Below the pieces are notes generated by a model that saw only the letters and a list, made by a program, of their open reading frames with translations, made no database searches and was not told the origin of the DNA. Position numbers and translations under genes: made by a program. Below are positions 31,180 to 45,400 of a stretch of DNA of 64,000 bases, in pieces. Location of the stretch: contig NADL03000499.1 of NCBI GenBank assembly GCA_002205965.3, positions 1-64,000 of the forward strand. The letters are read 5' to 3'. The DNA is from Kappaphycus alvarezii (Eukaryota; Rhodophyta; Florideophyceae; Gigartinales; Solieriaceae). The first letter of the stretch is position 1; each line of letters begins with the position of its first letter.

Positions 31180-31314
31180 TACGAAGTTGAATCTATACTC
31201 TCTCATAAAAAAGGACGTGGAAATAACAAATTCCTTTCCAAATGGAAAGGGTACGGAGATCATGAGAACTCGTGGCTTCCCGAATCATACCTCAAGAATT
31301 CTCAAGAACTTTTG
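31180..31314 (+). pseudogene. Chromodomain of the chromovirus integrase
   Basis: The frame reads YEVESILSHKKGRG, then FLSKWKGYGDHENSW and LPESYLKNSQELL. This is a clear chromodomain (YeVE.Il..R......yLvkWkGy....nsWep...L). A TAA lies directly before the first Tyr. In chromoviruses this domain steers integration to marked chromatin. Confidence 0.85.
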
Positions 31315-31849
31315 AATATTACAAGCAGAACCTCAAGAATCGAGGCAATTATTCTGGGAACGAATACTCTGCTATCGCTGGCGACTCAGTTCCTAAATTT
31401 TACACTGCACCAAGCCCTGTTCTACGTCACTTAATGTTAAAAAAACAATCGCATAAGTTCTTCTGTAACCTGCAGTAGGCTCAATTCACCTGTGTCCCTC
31501 GCTAATGTATTACCGTATGATAATGAACATTTTCACTTGCTTTTTTTAATAAGGATTATCCTACAAATATGGATATCCGAGTATGGCACTGAAGGAAAAC
31601 AAAAAGGCATCCTTGACGTCTTTATCATGGCGAACACTGCCTTTTTACCTTGCCAACCGAAATGTTACTCATATCAAGTACTGCAACACTCATTTATCTA
31701 ACACAGATGAGCCATTCATCGTCGCGTGCCCATATCGGCGCACGACTACCACGTATTGAACTGAGGTAGGCTAAAACTCGATACAGTCAGATAAAAAAGA
31801 AGGTGACGCTATCTCCGTCCGACTTTGGCTTCAAGTTTGGCAAAAGCAT

Positions 31850-33480
31850 TTACGATAGCCCCTGAACTGTCAATATACGCATACTAAATCCAGATGGCAC
31901 CTTCATTGAAATGAACTTTGATGTTTTGGATGCTGATGACCCATTTTTACTTGAACTATATATCATGGATAAACGACGGCTTGTAACTGAAACTGTAGAA
32001 CATGTGTTGATTGGTAAGCGGTACGGCTGAAAACTCCACATAATCCGTAATTTAACCGTCATGAAGCTGACTGGAACACCAAAGTTGATTTATTCACCCG
32101 AGAGAAACTGAGTCGATTTCGCAGAAGTTAATGACAGCCCTCGGATTCAAAACAATACAATCTTCTTAAGCGCACCAATCCTGTGGATAAATTCTTCGGA
32201 ACTCTTGCGATGCTATAGCTAATCAGCAAGGCTTGCCAAACTTGTCAACGCTATAAAAAATGACGCATGGCTTTCGAGTCAGGTCTAGTTGATTTGATTT
32301 TTTATTCAATCATGAAATTGCTCTTGACCTTGTCTGACTGCTGAGATGCCAAGGACTGCAAGCCGTCGATCTCCAAACCCATTTTTCTACTGATACATTC
32401 CTACCAGATAAGACTAATAAAGCAATCTGGAATGCTTTTATTGTCTGTATGGTTTCAAAATATGTGGTTACCCGGGAAATAATGCGCATCGGTCATGGTA
32501 TTGATATTACTGGCAAGCAATTCGAGGCTCTCTCGGATTACACTGGAATTTAGTTAAATATCTCTGGTTTGTACTTTCACAATGCGTTAGGTAACGGTGA
32601 GCGATACCAGGACATCCTTCGAGGGATCTAAAACAAGATCGCAGAAGACTTTTCCGGTGCTGCTAAGGCAAACCCACCCCAGCTGATTATTAAGGCCATG
32701 AATGATTTCACCGAATTTAATGATCAATTTCCGTCTCTACTGGTGTTTGGGACAATCTATTCGTTCACTGCACATTAGAAACCCATAATCAATCAATTCG
32801 ACCTCATGTGAGCTTTTTACTTTGCTATAATCGAACTGAGGGACAGCAGTGCAAAGTTTAGCCTCCAATGGGAATTAAGAGAACGTGTCCAACCAGCCGC
32901 TGGCTACATCGTCATCGCTGTATATCATGTATATGCCTATAAAGAGAATTTAAGGATTTTGGAGGGATCTTACGATGAAAAAGGTGAAAATAAACAAGTC
33001 TGGATACAGATACAGTATGTACAGGGGAACTGTAATATCTCAAATACCGTACCAGTTTCCAAGCAGATGGAAACTCATTACTGCACAAAATTAACAATTA
33101 CGTGTCTCAAACCAAATATTTCCGTAGAACCAAGCCGCTTCCACTAGATGCATCACTCATGGAACACAATTCGCTGCGCAAACGACTCCAATGGCTGTCG
33201 TTCACTGACTTTGGCATATTTTGTGGTGTGAACAAAGATTATCAGATAACAGACTACTCATTCGGCCCTTTCACTATCAAATTTTTCAAACGAATCACAC
33301 GGGAAGGGTACAAGTATCCTGATCATAGAATTCTAAAGCGACCGTTGGATCAATCCCCCCTTTATCTATAAGTCTACAGCGACAACAAATTTGCAGACAA
33401 CGATGACTTATCGACTCAACTTGCCTTTCATATTTCATTGTGCGACAATCATGAACAGTGCAATATCATGTAATTCAGCA
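31850..33480 (+). pseudogene. Decayed copia-like integrase region
   Basis: A long plus-strand relic with scattered stops. Readable blocks: PDGTFIEMNFDVLDADDPF and LIGKRYG near 31890-32030; KACQTCQRYKK (about 32225-32260, in a mixture of frames); IMRIGHGIDITGKQFEAL (about 32480-32535); YFHNALGNGERYQDIL near 32575-32620; and NKIAEDFSGAAKANPPQ after one stop. This arrangement resembles fungal copia-like polyproteins in which a GxGERYH motif carries the integrase glutamate. A last frame (33102-33371) may be downstream pol. It lies just before the second 330 bp repeat. Confidence 0.55.
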
Positions 33481-33690
33481 CACACAAGTCGCTGAAGGTG
33501 GTAAGATTTGTTCCAGATGGCGTAAATGTTGCTTTTGCGAATTTAATGGATTAAACACATGCAATCAAAACCGACATCGACAAAATCCTCAACCAGAAGA
33601 TTACCGTCCGTATGTGTACAGATTCAAAATCAATATTTTCTCAGTCCAGTATTCGTTTGATGGATGGGGGAGGCTATGAAGAAATGACCC

Positions 33691-34020
33691 TTCCAACTAC
33701 TTCTCGGAAGTCGGATACCTTACCTTTATCTATCGAAAATCCTATACTGGGCATGTTCTATGATGTAAAGAGATGTAATTAATGAAAGTAAACCGTTACT
33801 ATCAATTAACGGGCTCGCAGATATCCCTTTGGAGCCGAAAAACATAGCTCGAGCCTATGTAGTATGTGCTAAACTAGGCCGCTTCTACGTAAAATAGACA
33901 CACGGTACCTGGTAACCAACAATCTTTGTGTATCCTACCGGCCCCTGATTGTTCCTCTGGAGCCGAATCTATGACTTGCACCTATTAACAGTAATATATA
34001 CTGGACTAACTCTGTTTACA
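33691..34020 (+). repeat. 330 bp direct repeat, copy 2 (probable copia 3' LTR)
   Basis: TTCCAACTACTTCTCGGAAG...CTGTTTACA, same length and orientation as 22121-22450 with about one substitution every five to eight bases. It follows the copia relic within about 200 bp. Confidence 0.75.
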
Positions 34021-34499
34021 GTTTTTATGTAGGAAGAAGTTTTATTTTATTTTTTGACACTGTTGAGGAGGGTTTTCAAATGATAAATACTGTCAATGAT
34101 TAATTTATTTGAAAAAGGAAGATTTTCTTTAAGTTCTCATGATGGATACTTCCATATCTTACATTTAGATAGAGGATATCACGATAACAAGCGGAAAACG
34201 TCTTGTATATGTATGTTAATGTTGTCATACAAGCTAGGAATAATGGAGAGAGGTCTGCAAATATTTTTAACTTTTTCTGGATGACTTGATGTCTTTTCGA
34301 AAGTAAAAGTTAATAACCACATATTATTCCAAAGAGAATGATAAATAAATTAAATTGATTTGTGAGTGCTGTACCAAGAAACACACCCCAGAGGTAGAGA
34401 CCGATAGTTTGATTCGTTGTAGAGAAACCCCGCTTAGAACTATAAGATTTGAAGAGTTCTTTCATTTAAAATCGATTCATATGAGATAGAACGCTTCAA

Positions 34500-36460
34500 G
34501 GAAGAGTCAAACTGTGGGATGCTTCGCAAAGTTGTGATAGTCAAAGAGCTCCTTAGGGAGGAAATACGTTCTTATTAGCTGACCATACACTTTCGGAGAT
34601 CTCAAGGATACTATGGTGCGGTATGTGAGAAATTCTGAGAAAATGTAGTCATTTGGGGCTCAGTCGATGGAATACCTCTCAAAGAAAGATGAATTTACAC
34701 CTAAAAAAGATAACAGAGATGCTTTATCAGCACATAGGCACAATATGCTCTGAGCGACGTCAGAACACTAGAAAAGGGAATGGACGACCGATTTGATAAT
34801 CATGTGGACATTATACTATCAAATCTAGAGTCTCACTCTAACTATTTAGACAAATATTTCTTTAGGTCCAAAAATAGAATAAATCTGCTTCTTTTGCCGT
34901 AAGACAAAGTATTATGGTAATTGATTTCCTTAGATCCCTAATCATAACAAATAAAGTGAGACATTCGGCCTTAATGGGTACCATAAAATTAAATGCTGGT
35001 CAAAAAATGGTCAAGAGGCCGCCAGGCTGGAAAATTGGAGCATAGATCCTAATTATAATTGCCAAAATCATATAAATATATACAAAAGAAAACTCTGATA
35101 TCGCCTACATCGCAGAAAACCTGGAAAGTTGAATAAAATCAAAACATACATTCGTAATAGAACGTGCTATCAAGGAATCCCAGAAAAGAACGAAACATGT
35201 TAGAAATTATTCCTAGAGCTCCGGTCACTTAGAATATTTCGTTAAAGTCGCCTCTTCCTCCGTTTGATGTTTTAGGTCTCAAGATTTTCTTCCACTAAAT
35301 TCTGGCACCTTCTACATCTAATCTCAACAGCCGATCAAAAGTCATTAATGGTGAAGAACTCATAATTAGAACCAGGAAGGTCATCGACCATGAAGACGAG
35401 GACAAATGGGAAATCCCACTAACTACGGTACTTTAGTAAGGATTTGTTAGGAAACTTCGAAAAGTTTGACTTGTTGTCACGCAGAAGAAATATATGCTAC
35501 ACAAAGGAAGTATACAGGTTGACAAGAAAAGGAATTATAATGTTAATTTATTCATCATAGTTATTTGGCGAAGAAAATAATCCAACTTAATACCAAACAC
35601 GGAATTTTATTCCTAACTATCGCCTTCTGAATCAAAAAAGGTTGTAGATCGAGTAACCATACGAAACGCGGAAGGAATTCTGGAATATTTGAAAGAATGA
35701 CAATACTTTTTGTATGTAAATTTGCACAGGGGCTACTGTCAGATATCAGTTTGAGAAAACAAACACTTATGGATATTTACACCAACAAAATAGGATAAGT
35801 AATTTTAATACTGACTCAGTACTTCCTTTTGAATGAACCATAAAGCTTCTTTAAAACTATTAAACAGTTACTGGAGCGGTTAGCACTGGAACCGGCGGTC
35901 AAAGACGATTTTGATGTCTACAGAAACCTTGGAAATCCATAAAGACTAAATATGGCGAGTGAACCAAAAAGGATCATGACTTAACTTTAAGGTTAAACTA
36001 AACAACCATATCTGCGTATATTAATCTCTAAGACCACTTAAGCATGTGACGGACCGTGGAAGAATGAAGGTTAAAACGAAAGAGATCATTAGAATTAAAA
36101 ACTCTCATGTACCAGCATCTCACACGGATTGGAACAGCTTATCTTGCCCAGCGCTTTATCGGAGAGTATTTTTTAGTTATTTTCAAAAATATTCTGCCTC
36201 TGTACATATTTTAACATCAAATTATGGAAATTTGACGTGGGATATAGAAAAGGAGCAATAATACGTTTAGACAAAATAAAGGCTTCGTATGCCGTTCATT
36301 CTTTCATATTCAGACTTTCAGTTGCCTTTGGATTTCAAAAATAACGCTCAGGAGCATTCAAAAGTTACTGTACTATCCAGAAGGGGTGAACAAGGGAAAT
36401 TTAGTCGTGTTATATGGAACGAATGATGCTGAAAGTAGGTACATAGTACGGAAAAAAAGT
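34500..36460 (+). mobile_element. Very decayed family A gag-pol relic
   Basis: The DNA aligns in patches with A2. The gag piece GGGATGCTTCGCAAAG (34517) matches GGAATGCTGCGTAAGG at 8650. GACCGATTTGATAATC near 34786 matches CCCGATTCGATAATC at 8920. A protease-like VLGLK...ILAPS patch lies near 35260. RT remnants (YRLLNQKRL; the GTYTGYWQI homologue) lie at 35620-35760, and an RNase H NDAESRY-like patch near 36410. Stops are everywhere. It is much older than A1 and A2. Confidence 0.6.
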
Positions 36461-39400
36461 GTTTTCTTGCTTTCTTGCCCACACTGGAAAAATTACGCGG
36501 TTATTCTCTGTCCCTATAAATATTCAATTATCTTAATGGCCATTAAATAACTTATGTTACTTCAACTATCCCTTCATTACCTTAATTTCTGTGGATCAAA
36601 TTAGCTGACGGTGCCAAAGTGCCAAAGGTGTAATTGCTACTACTTTTCTTGTTATCTCAAAGACAACAACAGCAGAAAGGTTGATCAATGAACTGGTGAA
36701 CGATTCTCTATTTGGAAGAACGGAGAAGTTTAAAAGTCAACGTTGGAAACATATTTGTTAGCGGTAAAACATAGAATTTTAAGGAGCCTTTCCAGGTATT
36801 TCACACTCGCTGGAGTTCAGATATATAAAACGATGCTTTTTTCCGAAAAGGAAACAGTAAAAGTGTTAGTTAAGATACCCTAAACTTTTGGCATTCCCGT
36901 AGCAGGAGCTCCTACTATACAAAACCATCTCACTCCTTCTGTTTACCTATTTTACATGTTTATAGGGCGTCAGAGACCTCTTCTAGAGGACCGCAGGGCA
37001 CTCTGGTATCCACGCAAGTGCAAAAAATCAGCAGTTCAGCTGTGTTGCACTGTACCCGTCTAACACCAGGTACAACAATCTCTGGATGAGAATTTTCTTC
37101 CAAATATATCCATTGGTTGTCTATTACCCATGAAAATATTCTACTCTAATTTGTCTTAATACATATGTACATAAATAAATTCAGAGCCCAAATTGCAAAT
37201 AACAAATTACTGACTTATGAGGAGCCAACATAACTAAAAATCTCTATAAATTATTTTAAAAACTTTTCTTCAGTAAGACTGTGAGATAAAAAGAAAAATG
37301 AGAATAAAATGAGAAATAAGTATTAGAAAAGATTTCTCATACTATTTAATGAATAATATACTGAACTGGAAGATCATCGCATATGAATTGTTGAAATCCT
37401 ACATTAGTAGGAGGCCTCTAAATTGTTCGGAAAGTGGTAGAATCACCATATTTCAATTTTAAAGATTAGTGTTAGATTTAACAGTATAAGAGTGGAAAAA
37501 ATGAAACAATAATTGCCTGTTCAATAAGTGGAGAAGCTATGTATTAGAAATTCAATCCTGAACGAGGTGAAATAGAAGCAATTAATCTCAAAATTAAAAA
37601 GGCAGCAGAACAATGCGTAAATAGATCAAATGATGGCTGAAATTCTGTGCAAAAATAGTGATGGGAACTTAAGGAATTAATCTGACCGAGTATACGTTTT
37701 AATTCAACAGGCATTTTTATGTTGCTACTCATAAAAGTGGGTTCTTTGGGAAGTAGTGAGTGTATCAGTAGTATTAATAGCTGCAGCAAGCCCATTACTG
37801 GCGACAGATTATGACGTAAATACCCTAAAGACAGAAGAGCGTAAGTCACTGACAGGCATTTGAAAGGATTACGAAAACAGAGATGAAATCTTGGTATGAT
37901 TTCGAGGAATGACAAGTAGAAGTTTTGAATGTCTGAAGGCCATAATTGGTCGAAAAGTCACTAAAAGTGGTGATAATGGCTTTGTATTTCGTAAACTTCT
38001 TTTTTGCGTAGTATACCTTGCACTTTGGTGTTTAAGCACTGAATAACGTGAATAGATTTAGGTAGAATAACTAAAAATTGATAAATAAACCCCTAACCTT
38101 ACTTTTTTTTGGCATGTTTGGTTAAATCCTTTCGTATTTCGAGGGCGCTTTGGTGAGAGAAATGTGTCTAGTGGTTTTTAAAATCAGTAAAAATGGAATG
38201 ATAAACGACATTAATACGAAGTAAAACATATGTTTTACGAAGGGCAAATAGAGTTGAGCTATTTTACATCATGGGTAAAAGGTGAAAAAGTCATGTGGAC
38301 TTTCAGTATGTGTTATTATATCCGCTTAGTAATACCTTCACACAAAAAAGTACAGCATTGCTACGAATATTCTTACATTTTTTTTGTTTAAGATGGCAGA
38401 AACTATCAAGCGGACACTGGGTACCTATCGCCCTTATCACGAAATATATGATATGGATATCGTTTATAGTGTAGGGCATCATTCAGACAACCAGGTTGAC
38501 AGAAACTGGACTTCGGCAAATCAGAGTTTCCAGCGCTTTCGTGTGATAATTAATTTAGACCTTCAATTTTGATTCAACGGGATATTGTGCATAACTTTTG
38601 TAACCATCTCTCATACTATAGATTGCGCTAAAATGGTGAGAATTTCGGCCATGGGCAGGATCTAGTTGTTTAGAGGTATATATGGTGGTCAGCTAATATG
38701 CAATATAGTATAACGACATTTCAATTATACTATTAGAGTTTGTGGTACCCTTCAAACAAAGGAATTGTTGGTAACAATAGCTTTAAAAGCTGAATTTAAA
38801 TTGGCTAACCAAAAAAGCGTTTCATCATTTTACCACTCCATCTGATCTGTTGTCGAATGTTCGAATGGAATCTTTTTTCGAGGATTACATGAACAGTATA
38901 TTTTATTTTGTGTAATTGTTACTTAAAATGTGTTTTGTAGTATCGTAAAAAACATTATTGCTTTGAATTTGTATCAATTTGAATGCTGCAAATTACAAAT
39001 TTCCCGAAATAACGTAAATCATTACAATATATTGATATTTATATAGAGATTAAAATAATAGTCTCAAGCAGCGGGTGCTAAAAGGATTTTAGTCATGGAA
39101 TAATAGCCTCAATCCCACTTATATCGTACGTAAATCATGAGTCCCCTCGGTATTGAGTTTTTGCAAGGGCAGCTTTGGAAGAAAATATGGTCTTCTTATC
39201 AGTGACAGATCATGGTCGCGGAACTTTGGGCACATATGAATTGGACAAATATTATTTTCTGTAGAGACTGATAGAACCGAGTTATATTCCAAAAAACAAC
39301 ATTCAGACGTTTTCGATCAGCTACTAACTTCACCGGTGGTTTTAGGAAAAGCCTACCAACATGCAACGCCGCGGTTGGCTCTCCCAGTGTTGGTTAAGGG

Positions 39401-42400
39401 TCATGGGGCCCATCATCTAAAAAATGTTCGTGCACAACTCCCGACTGTTCGGAATTGTATTGAATGTGTAAATATACTGCAGCGCGGACTCCTCAATGTG
39501 TCCGTTGCCTAATGCAATTCATATGTGTCAAACAAGGAAACGCTGAATGTCAGTGCGAATAATGTGAATACATTAGAATGCACATGGACGATGTGTGGTA
39601 CATGCTGTAGTTAAATAGGACTAGCTATGAAGAAAAGGACCAAATACAGAGGGTAGAACATCATTCACACTAACCGAAACAGTAAACTACTGCTGGCTCA
39701 GGTGAGGGTGTGCAGGTAGTGATCACGCAGTCTGAACTTTGTCGTTAAACACAAGCAATTCATGTTTTTCTCCATTTGATTTGTCACGAATCATTCAACA
39801 ACCTTCCTTGTTTCAGTCTGATATCAGTCCGACATCACTCAGAATATATTGGGTGCCTTATTCTTTTTTCTGATGGACGGGAGATTTTCAGTAAACACTG
39901 TACCTTTAACCTGGGCCTATTCGATCTTGTGAATGTAAGAATATGTTTTGTTGGCCTATCATACTGAATACTTGAGAAAATTACAGTTATATTATGTAAG
40001 CTTGTAAAGAGGTACTCTAATGACGATGAAACTTCTGCAACAAATTAAATGGGTTTTACAAGATTTTGGTTCCGAAGAAAAGTACTAGTATTGATACTTA
40101 CTACAAAAGAACTTTTGCTGATTTCCATGGCCTTAAAGGCACTCCTTGAATTATCTGCCGCATATTTATATAAAGACACTGAAATGTATTCATGATAAGC
40201 TATCGTACGTCGACTCATTTAAATAATGGTCAATTTCTAGATCTATGGAGTTGCTGTGCTGACCTTTAATCTTACAAATGTTCTTTTTTGAGGCTCAAAT
40301 GGGTTTTAGATTATCTTTGAGATACTAAGCTAATTAAATTCGTTTTTTCATTTTATATAGTGTAATAATTCTATTCAACCACATATTTTTCGTCTTCGAA
40401 AACATAGGCCAGGGAATATACACAGTATATTATTAGTATTTTGTTAATAGTTTCGTTTTGAAAAGCTATACTTGACGAGCAATACTCTGTATGAACTAGT
40501 TTGACGTTGAAAAAACTGAGTAAACCAAATCGTTTATTTATTTGAATCTTTGATTCATCACTACAAATTTAGGGCTTCCGGTTGAAAGATGAAAAAATGT
40601 CTTTGCGGAAAAAAAGAAACTGTTTACATTCAAGCCGTCTCTGGTGACGAAACATAAATCAGATATTTGAAGGGGTCCCGAATAGTATTCAGTGGTAATG
40701 TAAACAGCTGATAATAAATATTTTTGCACCATGAGTGTAATATATCTCTAATTCTCTGTTAAATAATCATATATGCATAATTACATCAATAAAGAAGACC
40801 TTAATATTCTTGAGAAATAAAATTACGTAAATATGAAATATGTCGAGATCCACATTAAGATAAACTATCACTCAATGTCTCGTAAAATTATTAGAAAACA
40901 GCACAAAAATAAACAAGAAATTATTTCTAAAATATTTTTAAAAAAATAATATTCTAATCTTATCTAAAAATCATTACAATTTTTATCTCAATGTTTTGCT
41001 TTGAAATCTTTTGCTTGCACTTTTTTCAAAAAAACACAATATGTACTACTTAATTGCTGATCATCAAACAGTTGTTTTAATTTTAAAAGATTTACTGAAA
41101 GTTTTGAAAATTTGTTTCTCAACGTGGAACATCTACAGATGTATATCATCACATAAAAAAGCGATTGAATTTGCTTCTGTAACAAGAAGTGGATTTAAAT
41201 TACATGAAAAGAAAAGAATTACACCCGAAACAGTATGATGCGAAAATTTTACTTTCCTGATGGGAATGTTAAAGATAGTTACAATCTAGTAAAATAATAA
41301 TGTAATGGCAAATAATTGAATAATTTTCACCCGAAAACCTTGCACTTTGCAATTCTCAGTTCAGAGAGGCTGCAAAATTAAATTTAGGTCTGGTAAACTA
41401 TTCTGAACCCTTTCCATATCTTGGGAACTGCACCAGCTAAATTCATAATTTTGTCGCAGTATAGGCTCCATTTTGATGTAAAAGCCAGAAAATATCTGTA
41501 TGATCCAAAAATATTTCCTTTTTCAGATGAATTAAATAGCCAGTATTTTCATAGTTATGGTTTAAGCGACGAGTGTTGAGCCGAGAAATGTATTATAACC
41601 TGCTCCAAGTTTATATCTGCAATATTTGAGTTTGGTTGTAATTTTATTCTTTTAACTTCAATAACTATTAACCCCTAAAGGCTAACAATTGCATCTTTGA
41701 ATAAGTAAACAATAAGTATTACATTTCCAGTAGTCTGAAAAACATAATATTAGTGCAAGGAATTATTATATCATTTTAGAATAATTTTACTGGTAGACGG
41801 ACGAGATATCATAAAAACATTTCCCGCAAGACCATATATAACTAGTCGTGTGCTTTAAATGAAACTATTGCCTACCTTAAGAAAATAAGAATAGATTTGA
41901 GTTCATACCACAGCGTATCCAACCTGATGGGCGCACTTGGAAATTGCCAAATCATTTCGCCAAATTTATAGGCAATCATAACGCTGGAAATCTGGGTCAT
42001 GAAAACCAAATATTCTGATCTTGTTCGACATAGCGAAGGTCGAACCAGTTGGTCAAATGCACCCCATTTGACGTCCATACGACAAAAAGGCCGATGGTAC
42101 TAACAGAGTTCGATAGTTTTCCTTCAAGCCTATGATGCATCGATACCGTAGGCACTCGATCAATGGAGCTGTGACGGGTCATTTTTGGCGGCCTTAGCCA
42201 CTGCCGTGGCGGCATGGCGCAGTTTGGGCTGTAGGATTATCAGAAAGAAACGAAGCAAGTCGAAGTATTGCAAGCGCACCAACACATATGGGAGCGGACG
42301 CGATTGTTGGCTCATTACACCTGTGCTTATTTGATGCTACTGGAGAAGGGGCGTAAGCAGATGGTCTAGAATCATTTTTCATAGCGTGGGAGGGTGAAGG

Positions 42401-45400
42401 TTTTTCGACGGAAGCCTAGAGATCAGTCTGAGTCATGAAGAATGCTTAGTGCGGGATGGCAACTTTGCAGATTGTACTCTACCAAGCCAAGCCAAGGTTT
42501 TCTGGAGATACAAAATGGGCAGGGATGACACTAGAATATTCATTTAAATATGATACAGATGAATCTGACTAAATGAAATTTTGGCATATCTCCTCATTTT
42601 TCTGAACAAGCTAGTTTGGCGCAATGGCAATTTAGCAATTTCTGGGTGTGGCTAATTTAATGTACCTCGAGATGAGTACATATCAGAATAGTCCTCAAAT
42701 TTGCCTTTAGTTATAATCAAGAATTTGAAAAATAATTTAAATACTGAAACTCTTTTCCATTAGACGTAAGTTTCTCGCTCTGCATTTCGAACACAAAGAA
42801 CCAGGATTTACAAATAATTAGATACAATGGTTTCGGATTTGTCAATCTTAGAATAAGAATAGTTCCAATAAAAATGGATAAATCTATTGAAAGTAAATTT
42901 ACCGTTCTTATGTAATATTTGATAGTCATAGCGCAGTCCAGATGTCATACCATCACCAGTTGACTTTTGATTATTTATGTCAGGGTAATTTCTACGAATG
43001 AGCTCAAAGAGCCAATTGAAAATCAATTGAACTTAGTTAGATATCTAAAAGTCGTTTTAAGTAAGAAACAGTCTCAAAAATACATATAGAGATGAAATTA
43101 CTTGAAAGAATACTAGAATATGTATGAACTACTAACTACCCAAAAAATAGCCTTGTGTATAAATTGAGGAGAAATTGAAGCCCATCTACATAATTTCTCT
43201 CAAAGATTAGGGAAATTTGGTCTATCACTTAAAAAGTCCGATTTTCTACACTATTCATATTCTATAATCCTTCAAACTTAACCTACATATCAATAAAGGA
43301 ACTATCATTCACTTTATTTAAGTATTACCCCTTATTTAAGCTAAAATCAAAAACATATTGACGATAGCTAAAAACACTGAAACACTATTTAATAAGTGAC
43401 TTACCGACTTATTTTTCCTATGCTTTAATTTTTAATTTTAGGCATTGAATACTAATAAAAGAATAAAAGATGATAAAGAACAAAATAAACTAGTGTTTAG
43501 TTGCTTTGATGATAAAAAGCTGCTGTCTGAAAATTTTATATTCCGAAGTGATCCAAAATAAAGACTTTTGTAAGAAATTTTTAATTCTATCTCATATAAA
43601 TGCTCAAAGAAAGACCTTTAAACATATATTATCCATTATTACGTCTCTTTTGCTGCATACTCCTAAAAGTTACCCAAACTTCATTTTTTCATTAATCAAT
43701 GCAAAACTTTTTTGATGAAATAAAGATCATGTAACGCGTGAATGCAGAAAAAGCGAAAATTTTCTTTAATGTTTGATTTAATCATGGAAGTAAATCTTGA
43801 AAGGATACCATTGGAAATATATTTGAAGTGTTGCAAACCTCTTTTGTATCAATTATCACTAGATTACTTTTGAATTTATAAGGAAAATTAATTTTTTTAT
43901 TCCCTGAGAATAATAAGCAACATAAGTGCGCGAGGGGGCAAGATTTGGTTTACGAAAATTTGCAAAAATGTAACCCCTAGGAATATTTTTGTATATATGG
44001 TACCAGATCTATAGTAAAGTAAAATTTCTATTAACTAGAAACGTTCCTGGTAACAATTGCAACAGGTTTTAATCCACTAAAATCTCTGATTACGTAATTT
44101 ATCTCCAAAAACTACAAATCAAATCAAGAGTTATATTTTTCGAAACAATAAAATTAAAATAGGATAAAAAGCAAATTTTAATAGTTGAATAGGGAGTTCA
44201 TCTTAAATAAACCTATTTTTTGCAAAATCTTAACCAATTGTGAAGACTTTACTAAAAAAACCTTAATGTTTACCTCAATACTATTAGTGGTACCCGAACT
44301 GGGCACTTTTATGTTCTATCGCTGACTAAACGCCTGCAATTTTTTCATAATTGAATATGTACCGTAACCATAATATGACTCTCAAAGAAGGTTTTTAACT
44401 ACTGCTAAGATAATTTTACAGATTTAAAGTTTCTAATAATAATTGAAGATGAAAACTATCATTTAACAAAAATGTGAAATGCATTGTACATATAAGACTT
44501 TCAGTAGATCTTAAAGTTTAATATAAATCAAATACTGATACGGTAAATCAGGTAAAATCCGTAATTGAACTATATTTAGTTGATCCATAACTAAAGAGCA
44601 GTTACCGAATTACTCAGAAAGAAAACATTCCAAAATATTTACCATATTATTTAATATTACACACAATTCTAATCAATATTCCAGAGCTTAAAAATGAAAA
44701 AAATACCATTCAGAGAACTTTTTGGGCTTAACTAAAATTTATAAGGGATGTCGCTCTTTCTTAAAGTTTCAATCTGACTTGTAAACAGAAACAAATAACC
44801 TTCGACGATAAAAAGTTAAAATTGAGAACTGTTGGACATATGTCTTAAAAGTAGGCTTGTTTCTTTCATTACCTACTCTAATGTCCTTTCCGCAAACGAT
44901 TCAGTTTCTACGTCGATCATGACTTTAATTTAATTGAGATGACTAAGAAACTTTAAAAGTATGATCCTTTTGTCTTATTGCAGTTGCGCTTACAAATTGC
45001 CTATTTATCACTAAAAGTTTTTGTCTTCTTAATTTTCGCTCCACAAGAAATTAATTGCTTATCACACGTATAAATCGCGTTATGCTAATACATCTAATGT
45101 TAGTCAAAGTCATTTCAACCTTTAAACCGTTTTTGGAATACATTTTAACATGGTAGAAAAGACTAGTACTCGCTTAGAAATATACAAGGCCTAAAACTTT
45201 TGCTCCTCGACATTAGATTACACTCTAAGAACGCTAATAATATGCATACAATGCAAAAAAACACTTGCATACAATGCAAAAAAACACTTCAATAACATCG
45301 ATAATCAAAAACATTTGGCATTGGTAATCTAAATATATCAACAACTAATTGTCCCATGAAGCTTCCCATATTTCATTTTAGGCGCACAAGAGTAATTATT

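Larger units (their letters stand above)
26865..31330 (+). mobile_element. Decayed Ty3/gypsy chromovirus
   Basis: Gag, zinc knuckle, protease, RT, RNase H, integrase and chromodomain are all recognisable in the right order on the plus strand, with many stops and frameshifts. It is a different gypsy lineage from family A: RT differs throughout and a chromodomain follows integrase. I could not define its LTRs. It sits between LINE fragments and a copia relic, inside the 330 bp repeat pair. Confidence 0.85.

Noticed and set aside
37544-37915. Minus-strand 123-residue ORF
   Set aside because: AT-rich, no motif, no start context; probably chance or debris of a plus-strand retroelement.
45243-45288. 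CRISPR-like array
   Set aside because: Only two units with no spacer, in eukaryotic AT-rich DNA; a simple tandem duplication.
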